Origin: Amphirosellinia nigrospora
Taxonomy: Eukaryota; Ascomycota; Sordariomycetes; Xylariales; Xylariaceae
Length of the DNA stretch: 64,000 bases
Direction: 5' to 3'
Assembly (NCBI GenBank): GCA_004123355.1
Contig: SCHM01000001.1
Location: 13,526,193-13,590,192, forward strand
The position numbers and the translations under genes are program-made. Every line of letters begins with the position of its first letter. Position 1 is the stretch's first letter. Positions 48,559 to 61,265 of this stretch are shown piece after piece. Below the pieces are notes generated by a model, which worked only from the letters and a program-made list of their open reading frames with translations, was not told where the DNA came from and did no database searches.

Positions 48559-49377
48559 GACTACGAAGAATACAATGCGAAACCCAACAAACTTGCTATC
48601 ATACAATGCGTGCATGTAATGGGCAGTCTAACGTTTTTGGTTGCTCCCTCCCTCTTAACTCCATAGCATCTGCTTTGCATCAGACGCAGAACCTAGGCAT
48701 CTGAGTCAGCTTGGGTAATTTCGTAAAGGATGCGCCAGCAGAACCATTGAACGGTAGTGGTGGGCTGCGGCCCCACCTGTGACGGCTTCAATAACGAATC
48801 TATTCGTTGCATGCAGCGAGTTAATGCAGTTGAGTTGTATCGATGGATTATTTATCTGTATGCATGTTCAAATCTACACTAAAGGCTTTTCACAAGAGCC
48901 GCGGTACCCCTTTCGAGGTATGTCTTGAAATATTGCTTTACGAGCAAAATTGAACTTTGTTTTCACCAGCATAAGCCTACGTTCAAGTTCTCATTTCCAT
49001 ATACGGAGTACACCGCGCTATTATTGGTAGATAGCTTAGTCTTGGCAAACGTAGGCTAATTTTCGCAGCTTCAGCACTCCGCTTGCTGACCCTGCGAACA
49101 TCCCGTGACGACCAACTTGTGCTCTTCACGCTTCTCTAATAGCTACTTACTTAGTAGAATATATATAAATATTGATGGTCTGCCCCTGGGTTCTTTGGGG
49201 TATGGTGTGGATAGGCAGGTAGGTCATTAGGAATAGGTTCATACTTGACAGGGGTAATTATATCCTGATTGGACTTTGGCGGCTACTGGCATTCTATTGT
49301 CTGTATAGAGAGTAGTATCCTTACATCCGAGTGCTACTCCATAGCATTAGGGTACAGGTATGCCATCAGCACTACGC
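48559..49377. other. Intergenic, no gene seen
   Basis: Upstream region of the giant ankyrin gene; AT-rich, with no motif found. Confidence 0.4.
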
Positions 49378-50322
49378 CTACTGGCCCTGGGCCGTAAGCA
49401 GGCTGGCCAGTATTACATCCACATTTAGACTAATGTCCATCGCCCCCATGTTCCCTAGGTCCACGCCCTCCGCGTTGGGGTCAAGGCTGGCAATGCCCAG
49501 GTCATCCAGGTTCGCTTGTCGTCCAGCTGGACAGGGTCGATTACTGCAGGCTTCTCAAGACCTAGCATGCGGCGAAGCTTACCCTCGAAGTCCACACCTG
49601 TTTCGACCTCGATGGTGAACCGGAACGGCACATCATCTCGCCTTCGGAGCAGCACTGCTGCCCGCATGAAGCTAGGGATGCCAGCATTGTTCACGCTATC
49701 CTCTCGAGGTTCCATATGACACCGTTATCCTTTGCCACAATATCAGCGTTGTCACGTTTAGCGCCAGTTGTGAGTGCGGCTCTGGAAAGGGGGGGGGGGG
49801 GGGGGGGTCAGCATACCTTCCCCGACTCTGCAAATAGCCGCTTCGTGCCCACTAGGACCATGGCGTGCTGGGTATCTTTACTCTGTGACATATCCCACAC
49901 ATAGCCAACGTTGCCACCGACGCCTGCAATCGAGGCGTTAAGGCCTGTATTAATCGACTGATGGACGTCACGCTTATCGACGGTCTTATTGATGAAAAAC
50001 TTGCCGGACGGGGCGATGGTCACCACCTCAGGCCGGTTTCTAAGGTTGTCACTAGCGTCTTCGAATGTCAGGATAATCTTAGCAGTCTTAAACCGCCGCG
50101 ACTGCTTCATGCTCAGGAAGTTGAACTCAAAGACCAGCAGCGTCGCGGCATCACCGTTGGGGGTATAGTCCCCGTGAGTCACGCTTGCCAGACACGCCCG
50201 CAAAGCTAGCACATCGCCACGGTCAATCAAAACGGCGCGAGCCTTGTCCCCTCGACGTTTTTAGTCCGGAACCCTGAAGTTAAGTCTCCCTCTTCAAATA
50301 GGAGAATGTCGATTGATTCCAT
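49378..50322 (-). CDS. Conserved hypothetical fungal protein, divergent partner of the ankyrin-S8 protease
   Basis: Starts MESIDILLFEEGDL at 50322; family-like blocks follow: RGDVLALRACLASVTHGDY, LLVFEFNFLSMKQSRRFKTA, NRPEVVTIAPSGKFFINKT, VGGNVGYVWDMSQ, then after the intron SFMRAAVLLRRRDDVPFRF and EVETGVDFEGKLRRMLGL, and a final acidic tail (NLDDLGIASLDPNAEGVDLG). About 310 residues, all-beta in appearance, no signal peptide. The intron (49816-49783) is only 34 nt as assembled and contains an 18-C run, so its length is probably collapsed. One-base frame jumps occur near 50243 and 49512. I recall this type as common in ascomycetes but unnamed. Function unknown. Confidence 0.68.
49790..49807. 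repeat. 18-nt G homopolymer inside an intron
   Basis: Reads as poly-C on the coding strand, within the pyrimidine tract of the intron of the gene at 49.4-50.3 kb. Confidence 0.9.
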
Positions 50323-50992
50323 GCTGGTGTTGAAGTGCAAGAGAAGACTAACAGTCTTGGTGTAAATCTCTCTACCTTTATCTCACCGTCAGTAAATAGT
50401 ACAATTGTTGTAACTAGTAGACTAAAACATATCAATGAGGTTATTATTACCTCTCGGGGCACAGTCGGGGGGTAGGTAGGTACCATGGCTGCTTATATAG
50501 GTAGATAGGGTAAGCTCCGCAAGAAGCTCTACTGTGCAGATTAGTTGAGATATCAGCAGTTAGTGAGAGCGCGGCCAGAAGCTCTAGCCAATAGGTGAGC
50601 AGCCATCCGACAAGATCCGCATCTGCGATAAAACAGGCAGGAGGGGCGTAAGCTATGGCGTAAAAATGCATCGTATGTAATATTGCAAAACTTTCAGCGT
50701 CCCCCCCCCAATTGCGCACACGGTAGGGTGAGCATAGACTTACCAGGGAAGAGCGCACAATGGCACTCGGTCAGTAGGCCCGATCACGAAACGACTCTGA
50801 CAGATACCCCTAGAATTCTCCTGCATAGGCTCATGACAGTTAAAGTGGTTTTATTATTCTCTAAAAGTTCATAGCTACTATTTAGTCTCCTATAAAATTG
50901 TGCCCTGAGACAATCACTGCGTGTCAAATGGCTCACTAGCCCTACAACAGGCGAAGTTTCTACGCACAGTGCAACCGCTGATTTAGCGCTAC
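50323..50992. other. Divergent promoter region between the hypothetical protein and the ankyrin-S8 gene
   Basis: 670 bp separates the two starts. A 9-C run lies at 50701-50709. No other gene is supported; the 312-nt minus frame 50447-50758 has no motif. Confidence 0.45.
50492..50499 (-). promoter_or_regulatory. TATA-like box of the 49.4-50.3 kb gene
   Basis: Minus strand reads TATATAAG, about 170 nt upstream of the ATG at 50322; the same GCTTATATA word is used upstream of the Cys-rich gene at 11.6 kb. Confidence 0.4.
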
Positions 50993-53900
50993 TTGCGAAA
51001 TTTTCCGAGATGGACGAGAAAGAGGCGAAGGCGGCAAGGAAAGTCGCGCCAGTGTGCCCAAGAAATCCAGGCGGATAGCCGCAAAGGATATCTTAAAGGC
51101 TGCCGCAAAGACGGACTTCACCAACGCCACCGACGCCCAAGAATGGGGATTCGGTACAAGGAGAAGTTGACAAAGAAACCGGGCAACCAAGTTCTCCACC
51201 TGCTAGCCAAAAGTAACTCGGCGGAAGAGATAACCTGGGAGGATCGCCAAATCAAAGAATTCCTCGATTGGATGCTTGAGCGGCATCATATCCTGCTCGA
51301 AGTCAAAAACGATGACCAGTACACGCCACTTCACCTAGCAATTATAAATCACAATAACGCCTTCGTCGAAGCGGTGCTAAATAATACGAAATTGGTTAAC
51401 TTGGGCACTGTTCTCCCCGAGACCTGTCAGTATGGAAATTCGCTACACGTAGCTATCAAGTACAGACTGCCTTCTACGGAGCTGATGGTCGACAAGTGCG
51501 CCCAGTTTAGCCAAATGTTCTCCAAGGGTCAGCCTGACAACGACAATACTCCGCTCCATAGTTGCATGTCAATGGACCTACACAATGATGACGGGAACGA
51601 GGGCGATGCTGAATCTGAAGAAGGGTCCTATGATGAGGATGAGGATGAGGATGAAACGCGGACCCATAGCTACCAAGGAGACGATTCTGATGACGATGGT
51701 GTTGGTTACGACGATGTAAAAGATGTGAAAGACCCAAGCTACATGATTGAAAACGGTAATGGGACTCTCAAATTACTTCTCTCGCCTGCAAAATCTTTCA
51801 TAATTCCCCTTTCCCGGAATCGACTCAGCAGTCTGTCAAGGTGGTGGAGCTGCTCGTTCAGAAGCATGATTCGGTACTCTCCTCCGAAATAAAGATAAAC
51901 GCACGCCTTACCAGGAACGAGTGTTCCGGCTTCTAGAAAAGAACGAGCTGGTGCTAAATGACCGCGACGAACGGGCGCGGAAATTAATCGCTAGGGACCC
52001 CATCGCCTCGTATATTCGGTCTTACTGTATAAAAATAAGCAGTTCTCGCGAGACAGGATCATGGAAGCTTTGTACTACCCAGGGCAAGGTATATATAGCC
52101 CCAACCTGATAATACACGGCCGGTTGAGAGTATTTGCTTATTGGGTAAATAGAACGGCATATTGAGTTCGACCTAGGAGGGCTACCGCATGCTATAATCT
52201 CAGAGGATTATCTAGATCGGCTCTCGAAGCATTTGCAATTCGAGAGTATTCTTAAATACGTGGCACTGCCTAAATTAACCTTGGAGTCAGTTCCTCGACG
52301 GAGGCGAGCGTAAGTAAAGGAGAATTGTCGGGCGCTCCAGTTATCTAAATATTATTTACCAATACCTTGGGATATAGGGAGCAACTACCACGACAGCGAG
52401 GGCTATCCCATCTAGTTACCGTATTTGATTGGCTCCGCAAGAATCACGTCGAAAAGATTGTCAAGATCATGGTCATCGATGATGCAGACCCCTCCCATTC
52501 TGACGCAAGTATCGAAAAAGCGCTGTGCGGCTTTGGTATCGAGATCTGGGATTGGAAAAAGCTCGATCTTAGCACTGATGTGATCTGGAAGGCTACAACT
52601 TCCCCCGGAAACAAAGAAGCATCCGTAGTCAGGGAGATATCTTTGTATTCGACAGGAAACAACTCTGTTCTAATGGGATGGGCTTCTCCTCAAGGCTTGA
52701 CAAACCAGCAGAAATTCCCTAGAGTGAGTTCTCAGCAATACTTTCTTCTTTTATTTCTTTTCTCTTCTTTTCTTTTCCCTTCTTGTCTTTCGGGATACTG
52801 AATCTTTGCAGCTCAAAAAAGTGAATTTGTTCATCAGAGAGGTAAGCTCCCGGCGCGTGCTGTCTAGCGTGCAGGCATTTTTGTTTTTCTTTCTATAAAA
52901 CTAATATTCTTTTAGGGCCTTGAAGATAAAGATCGTCTCGACGATTATATCAATAATTTCAAAACAGCCGTCCTGGTGGGTTCCGGCCATAGGGTTGAAG
53001 TCAATCACACCTTAGATAACAAGGATGTGAGCTATGCCTCCGGGTTCGAAAGCAATGAAGAGTCTCGGCAGTCGTCAGTCTTTAGTCCCCTTTGCCAGAA
53101 ATGCTTCTCACTCCGTTGCTGACGATAGACAGGGAAAACTCTTGGATTGACTGCATGTCAAGTTTTGCCAAGCTCCTTCGCAGAGGTTCGGCTGACAAAC
53201 CCCCCGCCCTGTTAAAGTAGCCATCATCGACGACGGCGTAGACGCATCACTGCTTGATCTCGATGGTAAGATTACTGTTGGCAAATCGTTTTGCCCTTAC
53301 GTCAATTCCACGGATCTCATGAGTCCCTATTACGTACCTTCGGGCGAGCACGGCACTCGCATGGCGACCCTAATTGCGAAGCTATGCCCTGAGGTGAACC
53401 TGTATGTTGCTAGGCTCGATGAGCGACAGGCACCGGGAAGTTCACATAGGAAAATTACCGCCAAATCTGCTGCAGACGTGAGTTTTTAACCCTCATTTCC
53501 TATGTAGCTGTCGGTGGTTGAGTTGAACGTCCGCCTGGGCAGAGTGTCACTAATTGGGTGTAGGCAATCCGCTGGGCCACCGAAAGCGGAGTAAATATCA
53601 TCTCAATGAGCTGGACTATCGAAACGCCCGTCACAGGCAACGAAGAGATGGAGAGTCTCAAGAGGGCAGTGCGCGAGGCAGCGGGCAAGGATATCCTCAT
53701 GTTCTGCTCAACTAGCGACCAGGGAAGTAGCACTAAAGACAACTGCTACCCTGGCGATTTTGAAGGCTGTATCAAGATTGGCGGAGCTACCGACACGGGC
53801 GGCGTTAGCATGGGTCAACGCCGACAAGGTGGATTTCCTTTTGCCAGGCAAGAATGTGCCCTTCACCTCCAACGAGGGCAAAATTGTGTCGTACGAGTCT

Positions 53901-54238
53901 GGCAGCTCCGTTGCAACAGCCGCCGCCTCGGCCCTCGCCGGCCTGCTCTTGTTTAGTACCTGGCTCCTCGAAGAGAACGACGAATATCTCCAGGACCAGA
54001 AGAATATGCGCGAGGTGTTCAAGAAGCTGTCAAGCGAGTCCTCGGACACAAGTTTCCCCGCGTCCAAGACCACTTCGATCTCTACTTCAAGCAGGCGCTC
54101 TCAAGGTGCGAAACCTCCAACGGTTCGCACAAACCGAAGACTCCTGTCCCTTCGTACAATCTCCATAACATGGAATGGGATAATAAATGCGAGTTGGCAC
54201 TCAAGCAGATCCTCTCACAAATCAAGGGGATCCCTTGA
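50993..54238 (+). CDS. Ankyrin - subtilisin-like (S8) serine protease fusion
   Basis: Probable intracellular protease. The N-terminal third has ankyrin-like blocks (NQVLHLLAK, QYTPLHLAIINHNNAFVEAV, NDNTPLHSC) and a Glu/Asp-rich insert (51600-51690). A middle domain follows (HVEKIVKIMVIDDADPSHSD, LYSTGNNSVLMGW), with introns at about 52722-52811 and 52841-52915. The peptidase part holds the whole catalytic triad: Asp in VAIIDDGVDAS (~53217), His in SGEHGTRMATLI (~53346) and Ser in ESGSSVATAAASALAG (~53905). It ends HFDLYFKQAL...KQILSQIKGIP at 54238. No signal peptide or propeptide is seen. Frame jumps near 53800 and 54049 and some in the ankyrin part split it; the N-terminal start is uncertain. 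S8 domains of this type are known effector-like parts of fungal STAND-related proteins. Confidence 0.8.
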
Positions 54239-55809
54239 GCTCCCTATTAAGCTCCCCGCCTTGGCAATACTAGCAACTTTCGTGGATGGCTAGCATTGCC
54301 TCGCTGGGTCTGACAAACGGACTAGGGTCTGTGTATTTAGATCGGAGTAGTCCATATTAGGTATTAAGATCTCTACGGGACAGTAGACGTCATCCTATCT
54401 CCTAAGGGTAGCGCACGCGGAGATTCTCACAATCCCAACGATTATGCTCAGTACGAGGTCTTCATACACGTCGCTTTGTGTTAATGGGGACTATCTTAGA
54501 GAAGGCTAGGTGTAGGTATTTCCTTTTTAACTTTTGAGCTCGAGGTAGAAGAAGTATTTACCAGATGCCCGTGTCGTTCTATTTCATTATAAATCGAGTT
54601 GAAGCGCATTTGGAAATGTCTCGGCTCTCAAATGGCTTTATTGCTGGCTTTACTACTACGGATTAACCCCAGCATTGCTATATTCGTTGCGAACCTCAAA
54701 AACTACTAAATCCAACAGAGACCAGTCATTTTCCCCGCTGTTAATAACTCTTAAATGAACGATGGAAGCAGGGAATGTTACATAGTTAACGCGTTATCGT
54801 TCATTATAGGGGTATCGACTAAGTAAGGCGTGAGAAACAAGTTCGCATAACACAGTCGTTCGGTATGAAGACTGCTTCGCTACTAGGATGAACTTCCTGG
54901 TTTACGGAGAAGTACTATCTACTTATCTATCAGAATTTATACATAGCAGATGAAACACAGAAGCTATTTCTTCAATAGACACTGAAGTAGGGCGAGTGGC
55001 ATACTTGGGCAAATTAGGTCCCACGGGTAAACAAGTGGGTAAAATGACTAAGGGGTGGGAGCTGTAAAAACACAGAATATCCCTCGAAAAGCTCACTTTG
55101 TACTCAACACACTTAGCACGGAGTTTTAATTTTTGGAATTTTATCAATATATTGCGTTCCCTTCGATCAAACGATTCCCCTTGATTCTATGTGACAAATA
55201 CTAGGATTGGATGAGTAATTTGTAAATTACCTCCATTCCTGTGGTCCTAGTCACCCTGAGCCAATTCAACACTCATCTGTTTCCTAGTTTGAGTATGCTG
55301 ACTCTGTATAACTGCCTGTATCGTATCCAAGCCGCACGTGCATGTAAGAAAAAATCTAGATTATGATGATTAGCGACATAATGCCGTCTCAACTGGCGCG
55401 CTTTAGCGTTTTCGGAAATTCGTTAATCAATACACACATACTGCATATCAAATCTTAATGGAACCTGTACAGGCCGCGACAAGGTCATTCCTACACCTCA
55501 TGCTCGTAGAAACCCTTCATTTTTCACTCCTCAGAATATTTCCTAAGTATCATAGGCCACAGCAGTAGATATTAGTCGCTCGAGTTTGAGGGCCCTGCTG
55601 GCGTATCTACGCGCTCAATAGGACTCGCACACGGTTGGTTGGTTGAACACATATTCGGGGGAGCATGAGCAGCCATTCAACGCCTGGTTGCTGCGCTTTC
55701 GTCGCACCGAGGCCGCGTTAAGCTTTACAGTCGTAGCCGGCCAGCAACCAGACTCGAATAGCCACCAATACTCATGCCCAATATATGTTCATTCTTTTGT
55801 AGGGGGGTG

Positions 55810-55844
55810 CTTTAAGGCCTACGCGTACGGAGTAGGCCTTAAAG
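55810..55844. repeat. Perfect inverted repeat, 13-bp arms
   Basis: CTTTAAGGCCTAC - 9 nt (GCGTACGGA) - GTAGGCCTTAAAG. The loop words CTACGCGTACGG also occur in the foldback element at 36.5 kb. Confidence 0.9.
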
Positions 55845-56407
55845 CTCAGAGGAGGAAATAGAAAACATCCGACCACGACTAAAAACTACGCCCTTCGTGG
55901 GATATGGAAAGTCAGGTGACGAGGAAAGCTCCCTCACACGGACTCGTGGCCGCGGAGCCCCTTTCATAAGGGGCCCTTAGCCCCGGCCCGTGCGGGTGCT
56001 AACTATTGGGTCGTAGAACAAATTATTAGCGTAAGAAATTCTAGTCGCTACACCTCCCTAGCTTCTAGACAAAAGCTTAGGCTTTGTTACCCTTCTTCTA
56101 TTCTTCTCTGGATTTCCTTGCCGACCTCCAATACGCTGTGATGATCCGCAATATCATAAAAATAGAGATCAATTAGACACCGATAAGTGAGTAGAGGTCA
56201 AACCGACTCGTGACAAGATGCCTGAGGGTAACCCTATTATCTACAGCTTACTTTCAGGCACTTGTGTATGGTAGGAAAGTACTAGTATTGGGGAGCGTGA
56301 GGTACAGGCTAGTTTTCGATTAGCGTCGCGGCTTTTACGAGTTGTATACGCCCCGTATACGCCTCGTAGAAGCTTCGAATACTAGCTTGCACTTGCCCAT
56401 ACTAACT

Positions 56408-56460
56408 AAAAACAAAATCAAAAACAAAAACAAAAACAGCTAACTAACTAACTAACCTAA
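56408..56460. repeat. (AAAAAC)n followed by (CTAA)n simple repeat
   Basis: About five AAAAAC-like units, then four CTAA units. Such A-rich tracts often mark 3' ends of retroposed sequences, but no element is recognised upstream. Confidence 0.85.
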
Positions 56461-56908
56461 CTACTTAAAATAAAAGTAGAGGGTAGGAAATAAACGTATC
56501 GTATAAGCTCAAGTGCACCGAAAATGTGATGTAGATGGTAGGGTTGTGTGTGGGCCCTGTAGGCCTGTAGAACACTTATTAGTAACGCGGTTCCTGTACA
56601 AGTAGGAGTTACTGGTGTACCAAAATGAGGACGGCCCCCTGGAGTCAATTTTTGCTGTATCATCAAGTCAGCAATGCTATTATAGTCTAAGGCAACGTGA
56701 ACCAGACCTTCAAATAAGCTTAGTGGAGGCTCTTGAGTGTTAGGAAGAACGAATCTCAAGAAAGAGCCCAGCGGTATTCAAACATGAAATGTGATAAAAC
56801 AAGATTCTATCAACGCCAAGCATTTCAGAGTTCGGCGCCGAATAAATTCTCATCCTTTATGCAGATGTGAGATATATACTCATAGGGCTTGCATTTCTAT
56901 GTGCCAGC

Positions 56909-59900
56909 CTACTCTTTCCTTTTACCAAGCCAATCTACAATGACGCTATCAGGGTATTTCCGAACAAAAGATCCGGGTCTCGTTCGAACAGCAGAATGAA
57001 AGTGCCGAAGGGAATGGAAGGAACCAATGCTCCACGGGTACAGGGAGTGTACAAGAAGGAATGTAGCTGCGGAATATAAAGCCAAAGAAGGGCCATCGAC
57101 AAGGCGAATAAATAGCAGGGAAAATGTACAAGTTCTGCGTTTTCTTGTTGAAGGCAGGTGGGTTGGAAGATGCTCCAGGTCTCGTTCGAATCCGCGAGTA
57201 GGTTAAACCATTGCCTAGTACGAGCATGTCAGTAATCATCTCAGTTGTCAAGGAATGATTCTTCCACTTACATCACAACTAGGTTGACAAAGTAGATGGA
57301 CGACGCAATGTTGAGCTTCTCCGCGTAGTAGTCGGGGTCGACGCCGTCCGGGATCTTGCCAAAGGAGAACCATAGCTGACTGAAGGGGATCCCGTTGCGC
57401 TCAAGGTACCAGAACGATACGAAAAAGGATGTGACTGTCTCCAGCACACCGATTACTCCGTATGAATGGATGATGAGTTGCCAGTTTACAAGTCGGTCTT
57501 TCTTCACGTCTCGGGGTTTGCGCAGTAGAACATCGGCCTCGGGCTTTTCATAGGACAATACGGTTGCGGCGGCACAGTCTGTGAGACAACTATATCGGAT
57601 CAATACCAATAGTGAAGGGGAGAACTAATAGGGGTAAAGGTATACTAACCAGATAATAATCATGAGGAATGAGGAAAGAATTTGCGGGATACCCAATAGA
57701 ACACTGGTAAAAACAGGCCAGAACTCGGAGAAACTGCCAGCGGGTAACAGGTAGCAGATGACCTTTTTCAAGTTATCGAAGACGACACGACCGTACTGAA
57801 CAGCCTCGACGACGGAAGAGAAAGATTCGAGAAGCACCATGTCAGCCGCCCTGTAGTGTAAAGTCAGTACTTATCGCATATTATAGATGAATTAGCGATA
57901 GGGGGTGTGTAGAAGGGAGTAAAGAACCAAGTATACATACTCAATCGCAATATCCGAGCCAGATCCAAGGGCGATACCAACATCAGCGGCTTTGAGGGAC
58001 GGCGCATCATTGACGCCGTCACCCGTCATCGCCACAACGCCGCCCTTCTGAAACTCTCTGACTATACGAAGTTTCTGTTCCGGGGTTGTGCGCGCAAATA
58101 CGATTTCCTCGTATTGCGTCAAGAGACCCCATTGATGTTCATTAAGATGCAGGAGCTCGGGTCCGCTTATGACGATTGAGGAACGAAGCCCGTCTGACAG
58201 GCCATCCGACGGCTTCTCCTTTTCTATGGACCCCTCTTCTCGCGAGAGTGCGGACACATTGTGGACGAGCGCTGTTGGGGCAGTGACTATGCCTGCGTCT
58301 TGAGCGATGGCGAGGGCCGTTAGAGCGAAATCACCAGTGACCTAAGGAGCAGCTGGTTAATAAAAACCCCAAATCCAGACCCAGTCATTTTACTTACCAT
58401 GAAGAACCGAATTCCAGCACCGCGCAACGTCTGGACTACATCACGGATCTCGGGACGCAGGGGGTCGACGATGGCCAACAATCCTACCAAGGTCAAGTCC
58501 GTCTTGGATTGCTCCAAAACCGCTTCCTCGAACTGCGTTGTGTTGCGATCGAAAGGGATGTCTGACTGGCTGATAACCTTCCGGGCTAGCAAGATGCACC
58601 GCTTTCCTTGGCTGCTGTACAGGTTCTTCATTTCTTCGAACGCCGCCTTCACGTCGTCGTCGAATGGGTGGCTGTCCCCGGCATTGGTGATAAATGTAGA
58701 GCATCTACCGATGAGGACGTCAGGGGCCTTTTATTGTCAATAACCTATTTTGTATCAGTATATCAAATGCCCAAGTTATTTTGTTTTAGCTCAGGATCCT
58801 TACGTGTCTCCGGTAGTGAACTTATCTGCCTCATTCTCAGGTAAGGTCGTTTCTAGACAATCTTTGCGCGACAAAGAGAAAGTCCTGATCATGAATTTGT
58901 TCTTGCTGTTGAACGCAAGCTCGTATGTCTTGTTCCAGCATTGACGCATGTGGTGCACCGATCCAAGTCGCTCCGAGAATCTCAGGATAGCTTGGTCGGT
59001 AGCATCACCAAACACCCGTCGTGACTATTAGGGAGGAATGCAGAGTCAGTAGATGCAACTACTTAGGAAGGGCTTAAGAACTCTGAAGCAGATTATAGAT
59101 GGATGAGACCGAAACCCAAAGGTCTGTGCCCTTAGAGATGATTGGGAAAGGAAATTAAGGGTTAATAGGTTGAACGGTGCTCACCTCGGGTTCCTCGTCA
59201 GCTTGAGCGGCATCGAACTCAGCAGCATTACAAAGAGCGGCGATAGCTCTCACTTGGTTCACACCGGTTGTCACGATACCAGCAATGGCGGGTGCAGTGG
59301 TTGTACTAAGCTCATCTTCGGCCTCGTCTGCCGTTATCGTATCTACAAACATTAGTGTTGGTGATGGTGACAATTTAATGTGATTTGAAAACACAGCAGT
59401 TACTAGATTTAAATATCGTGGGAACTGCTCATATGGAGGGAGCGTTGACCAGAAGGATTCAAAGTTATTAAAGTAGTTACTTACGCGTGCCAATTGTGCA
59501 TTCAGTGACCGTCATCAGATTCTAGTTGGCATTAATATAGTTATCAGGGATAGTAGGGGTTAGATTTGTGATACCCACCTGCGTCAACGTTCCCGTTTTG
59601 TCTGAACAAATTACCGAGACGGAACCCAGAGTCTCAACTGTCTTCAGCGACTTGCATAGAACTTTTTGGTTTCGCATCAGATTCGCAGTGATTGTCAATC
59701 CTGCAGTTACTGCTATGGGCAAGCCCTCAGGGATAAACGCAATTGCCACGCTGACGATGTCTACGATTAGGGTCGGCACGCTGATGTAGTCGGGATGGTC
59801 GCGCCTCAGCCAGAACCCCTGGCATCGTGTATGTTAGAAACGCGAGCTTGTGATGGAACAATGCAGTTTTACCAGGCGAATAGAACGATAGTTATCATTG

Positions 59901-61265
59901 TGAGCATGATCGAGCAAATGATGATGACGAAGTATAGAATCTCTTTTTCGAGTGTTGTTAAACCCGTCTTTGGTTCTTGGGTTAGAGCTGCGATGCGGCC
60001 GAAGACTGTACGATCGCCAGTTGCCTATTTAACCATATATTAGTCCTTATTTTCCTTATATATGACCTTCAAAGAGATTTAATCCATGATGATGTTTGTT
60101 AAGATGTACCAGGGGGGGTTCAATACATCTTTGGGTAGAGATAAGGTATCAACATACCACGACTAGACCTGTACAAGAGCCGGAAACACAATGCGTTCCT
60201 TGCATACCAATGCAACGAGTCTCAAGATAGTTGTCATCCGTTGAGTCAACACTAGCAGCCAGAGGAACAGACTCTCCCGTGAGTATAGATCGGTCCAGTT
60301 TAGCATCACTCGAAACTTGTAGAAATCGTAGATCGGCGGGTAGTTTGTTGCCGGCCTTGATGAAGACGATGTCGCCCGGGACGAGCTCTGATGCGGGAAG
60401 GGAGACTTGGGCGCAGTTTCGAATAACGAGACAGTCTTCGGGTAGCATGCTCTTTATCGAGCTCATCACGCGAGATGAACTCCAATCTTGAAATGCATTG
60501 AAGGTAGCCTGGATGAAAAACACAGCCACCAATACAATAGCAAGAGCCTGTCAGGGTTAATCAGCAGTTATTCTTCAACGGATATTGGATCCAAGATCGG
60601 GTGACTCTTACTAGATTCGCCAACGAAGGAGGCTGGCCGAGCGGCTTCCAAGAAATGAAGACTAGAACAGCGCCGACCAGAAGAATTGGACCGAAGCCTT
60701 TGAAGAAATATCCCAACCAGGTTTGGAGTGCATGCGACTTTGGGGGCGAGGGCGCGTTTCGTCCGTATTCCTTGGTTCTGCGGGCAACTTGTTCCTCGGA
60801 CAAACCTTCGGTTTCTGATGTAGTAAGGCGGCGGATGGCTTCGTCAGTCGAGATAGTGTGCCATTCGAGGGAAGAGAACTCTGTAACCAGTTGCGTTAGG
60901 CAAAATAAATATTGTGATCAGACCGCCTCAAAACTTACCTTTCGTGGCGGCATCCTTGGTTTTTTCTTGCTCTTTAAGATCTTGGATTTGTCTCGACTCG
61001 GATATTTGGTACGAGCTTTCAAGAAGTTTCTTAGCATAGAGGATCGTAGCAGGATAGCCGATGGGTGGTTATTGGTTGCTTACACTGTACGGTATTGGAT
61101 AGGGAGAGCAACGGCTGGGTCGATTTCGCGACGAGATCGCACGCTACGAATTGACATGGAGCCCGTCGAGTCCCTACGACGAAGATGATGACGGCCGCCA
61201 TGAGGACCGGCTTCTACATCATCCCAACGGATAACGGGCTTGATTTCGGGTTCATCATCCATCAT
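56909..61265 (-). CDS. Na+/K+-type P-type ATPase (type IIC), fungal
   Basis: Plasma-membrane cation pump. Start [20 protein letters not shown] at 61265, then [14 protein letters not shown], a block typical of fungal type IIC ATPases. In order: cation_ATPase_N ([20 protein letters not shown]), actuator with [28 protein letters not shown] in M4, the phosphorylation site [10 protein letters not shown] (~59590), N-domain [11 protein letters not shown], hinge [18 protein letters not shown] (~58020), and C-terminal spans with QWFNLLA and VEHWFLPF. It ends [19 protein letters not shown] at 56909. All catalytic motifs are present. About ten exons with short introns (e.g. between 60150 and 60060, and around 57880). 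Frame jumps near 56960-57010 are of the one-base type seen throughout the window. About 1,100 residues, the normal length. Confidence 0.88.

Larger units (their letters stand above)
54239..56908. other. 2.7-kb gene-poor stretch
   Basis: No gene is supported. AT-rich from 54300 to 55600. It holds a 13-bp-arm hairpin (55810-55844), a GC-rich block with self-complementary GGGGC/GCCCC words (55955-56000), and A-rich/CTAA repeats (56408-56460). The minus frame 56759-56457 (100 residues) shows no motif. Confidence 0.45.

Noticed and set aside
56408-56460. Telomere-like (CTAA)n repeat
   Set aside because: The unit is 4 bp and short; fungal telomeres are TTAGGG/CCCTAA.
60601-61188. 195-residue plus-strand frame
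   Set aside because: Antisense to the N-terminal exons of the P-type ATPase.
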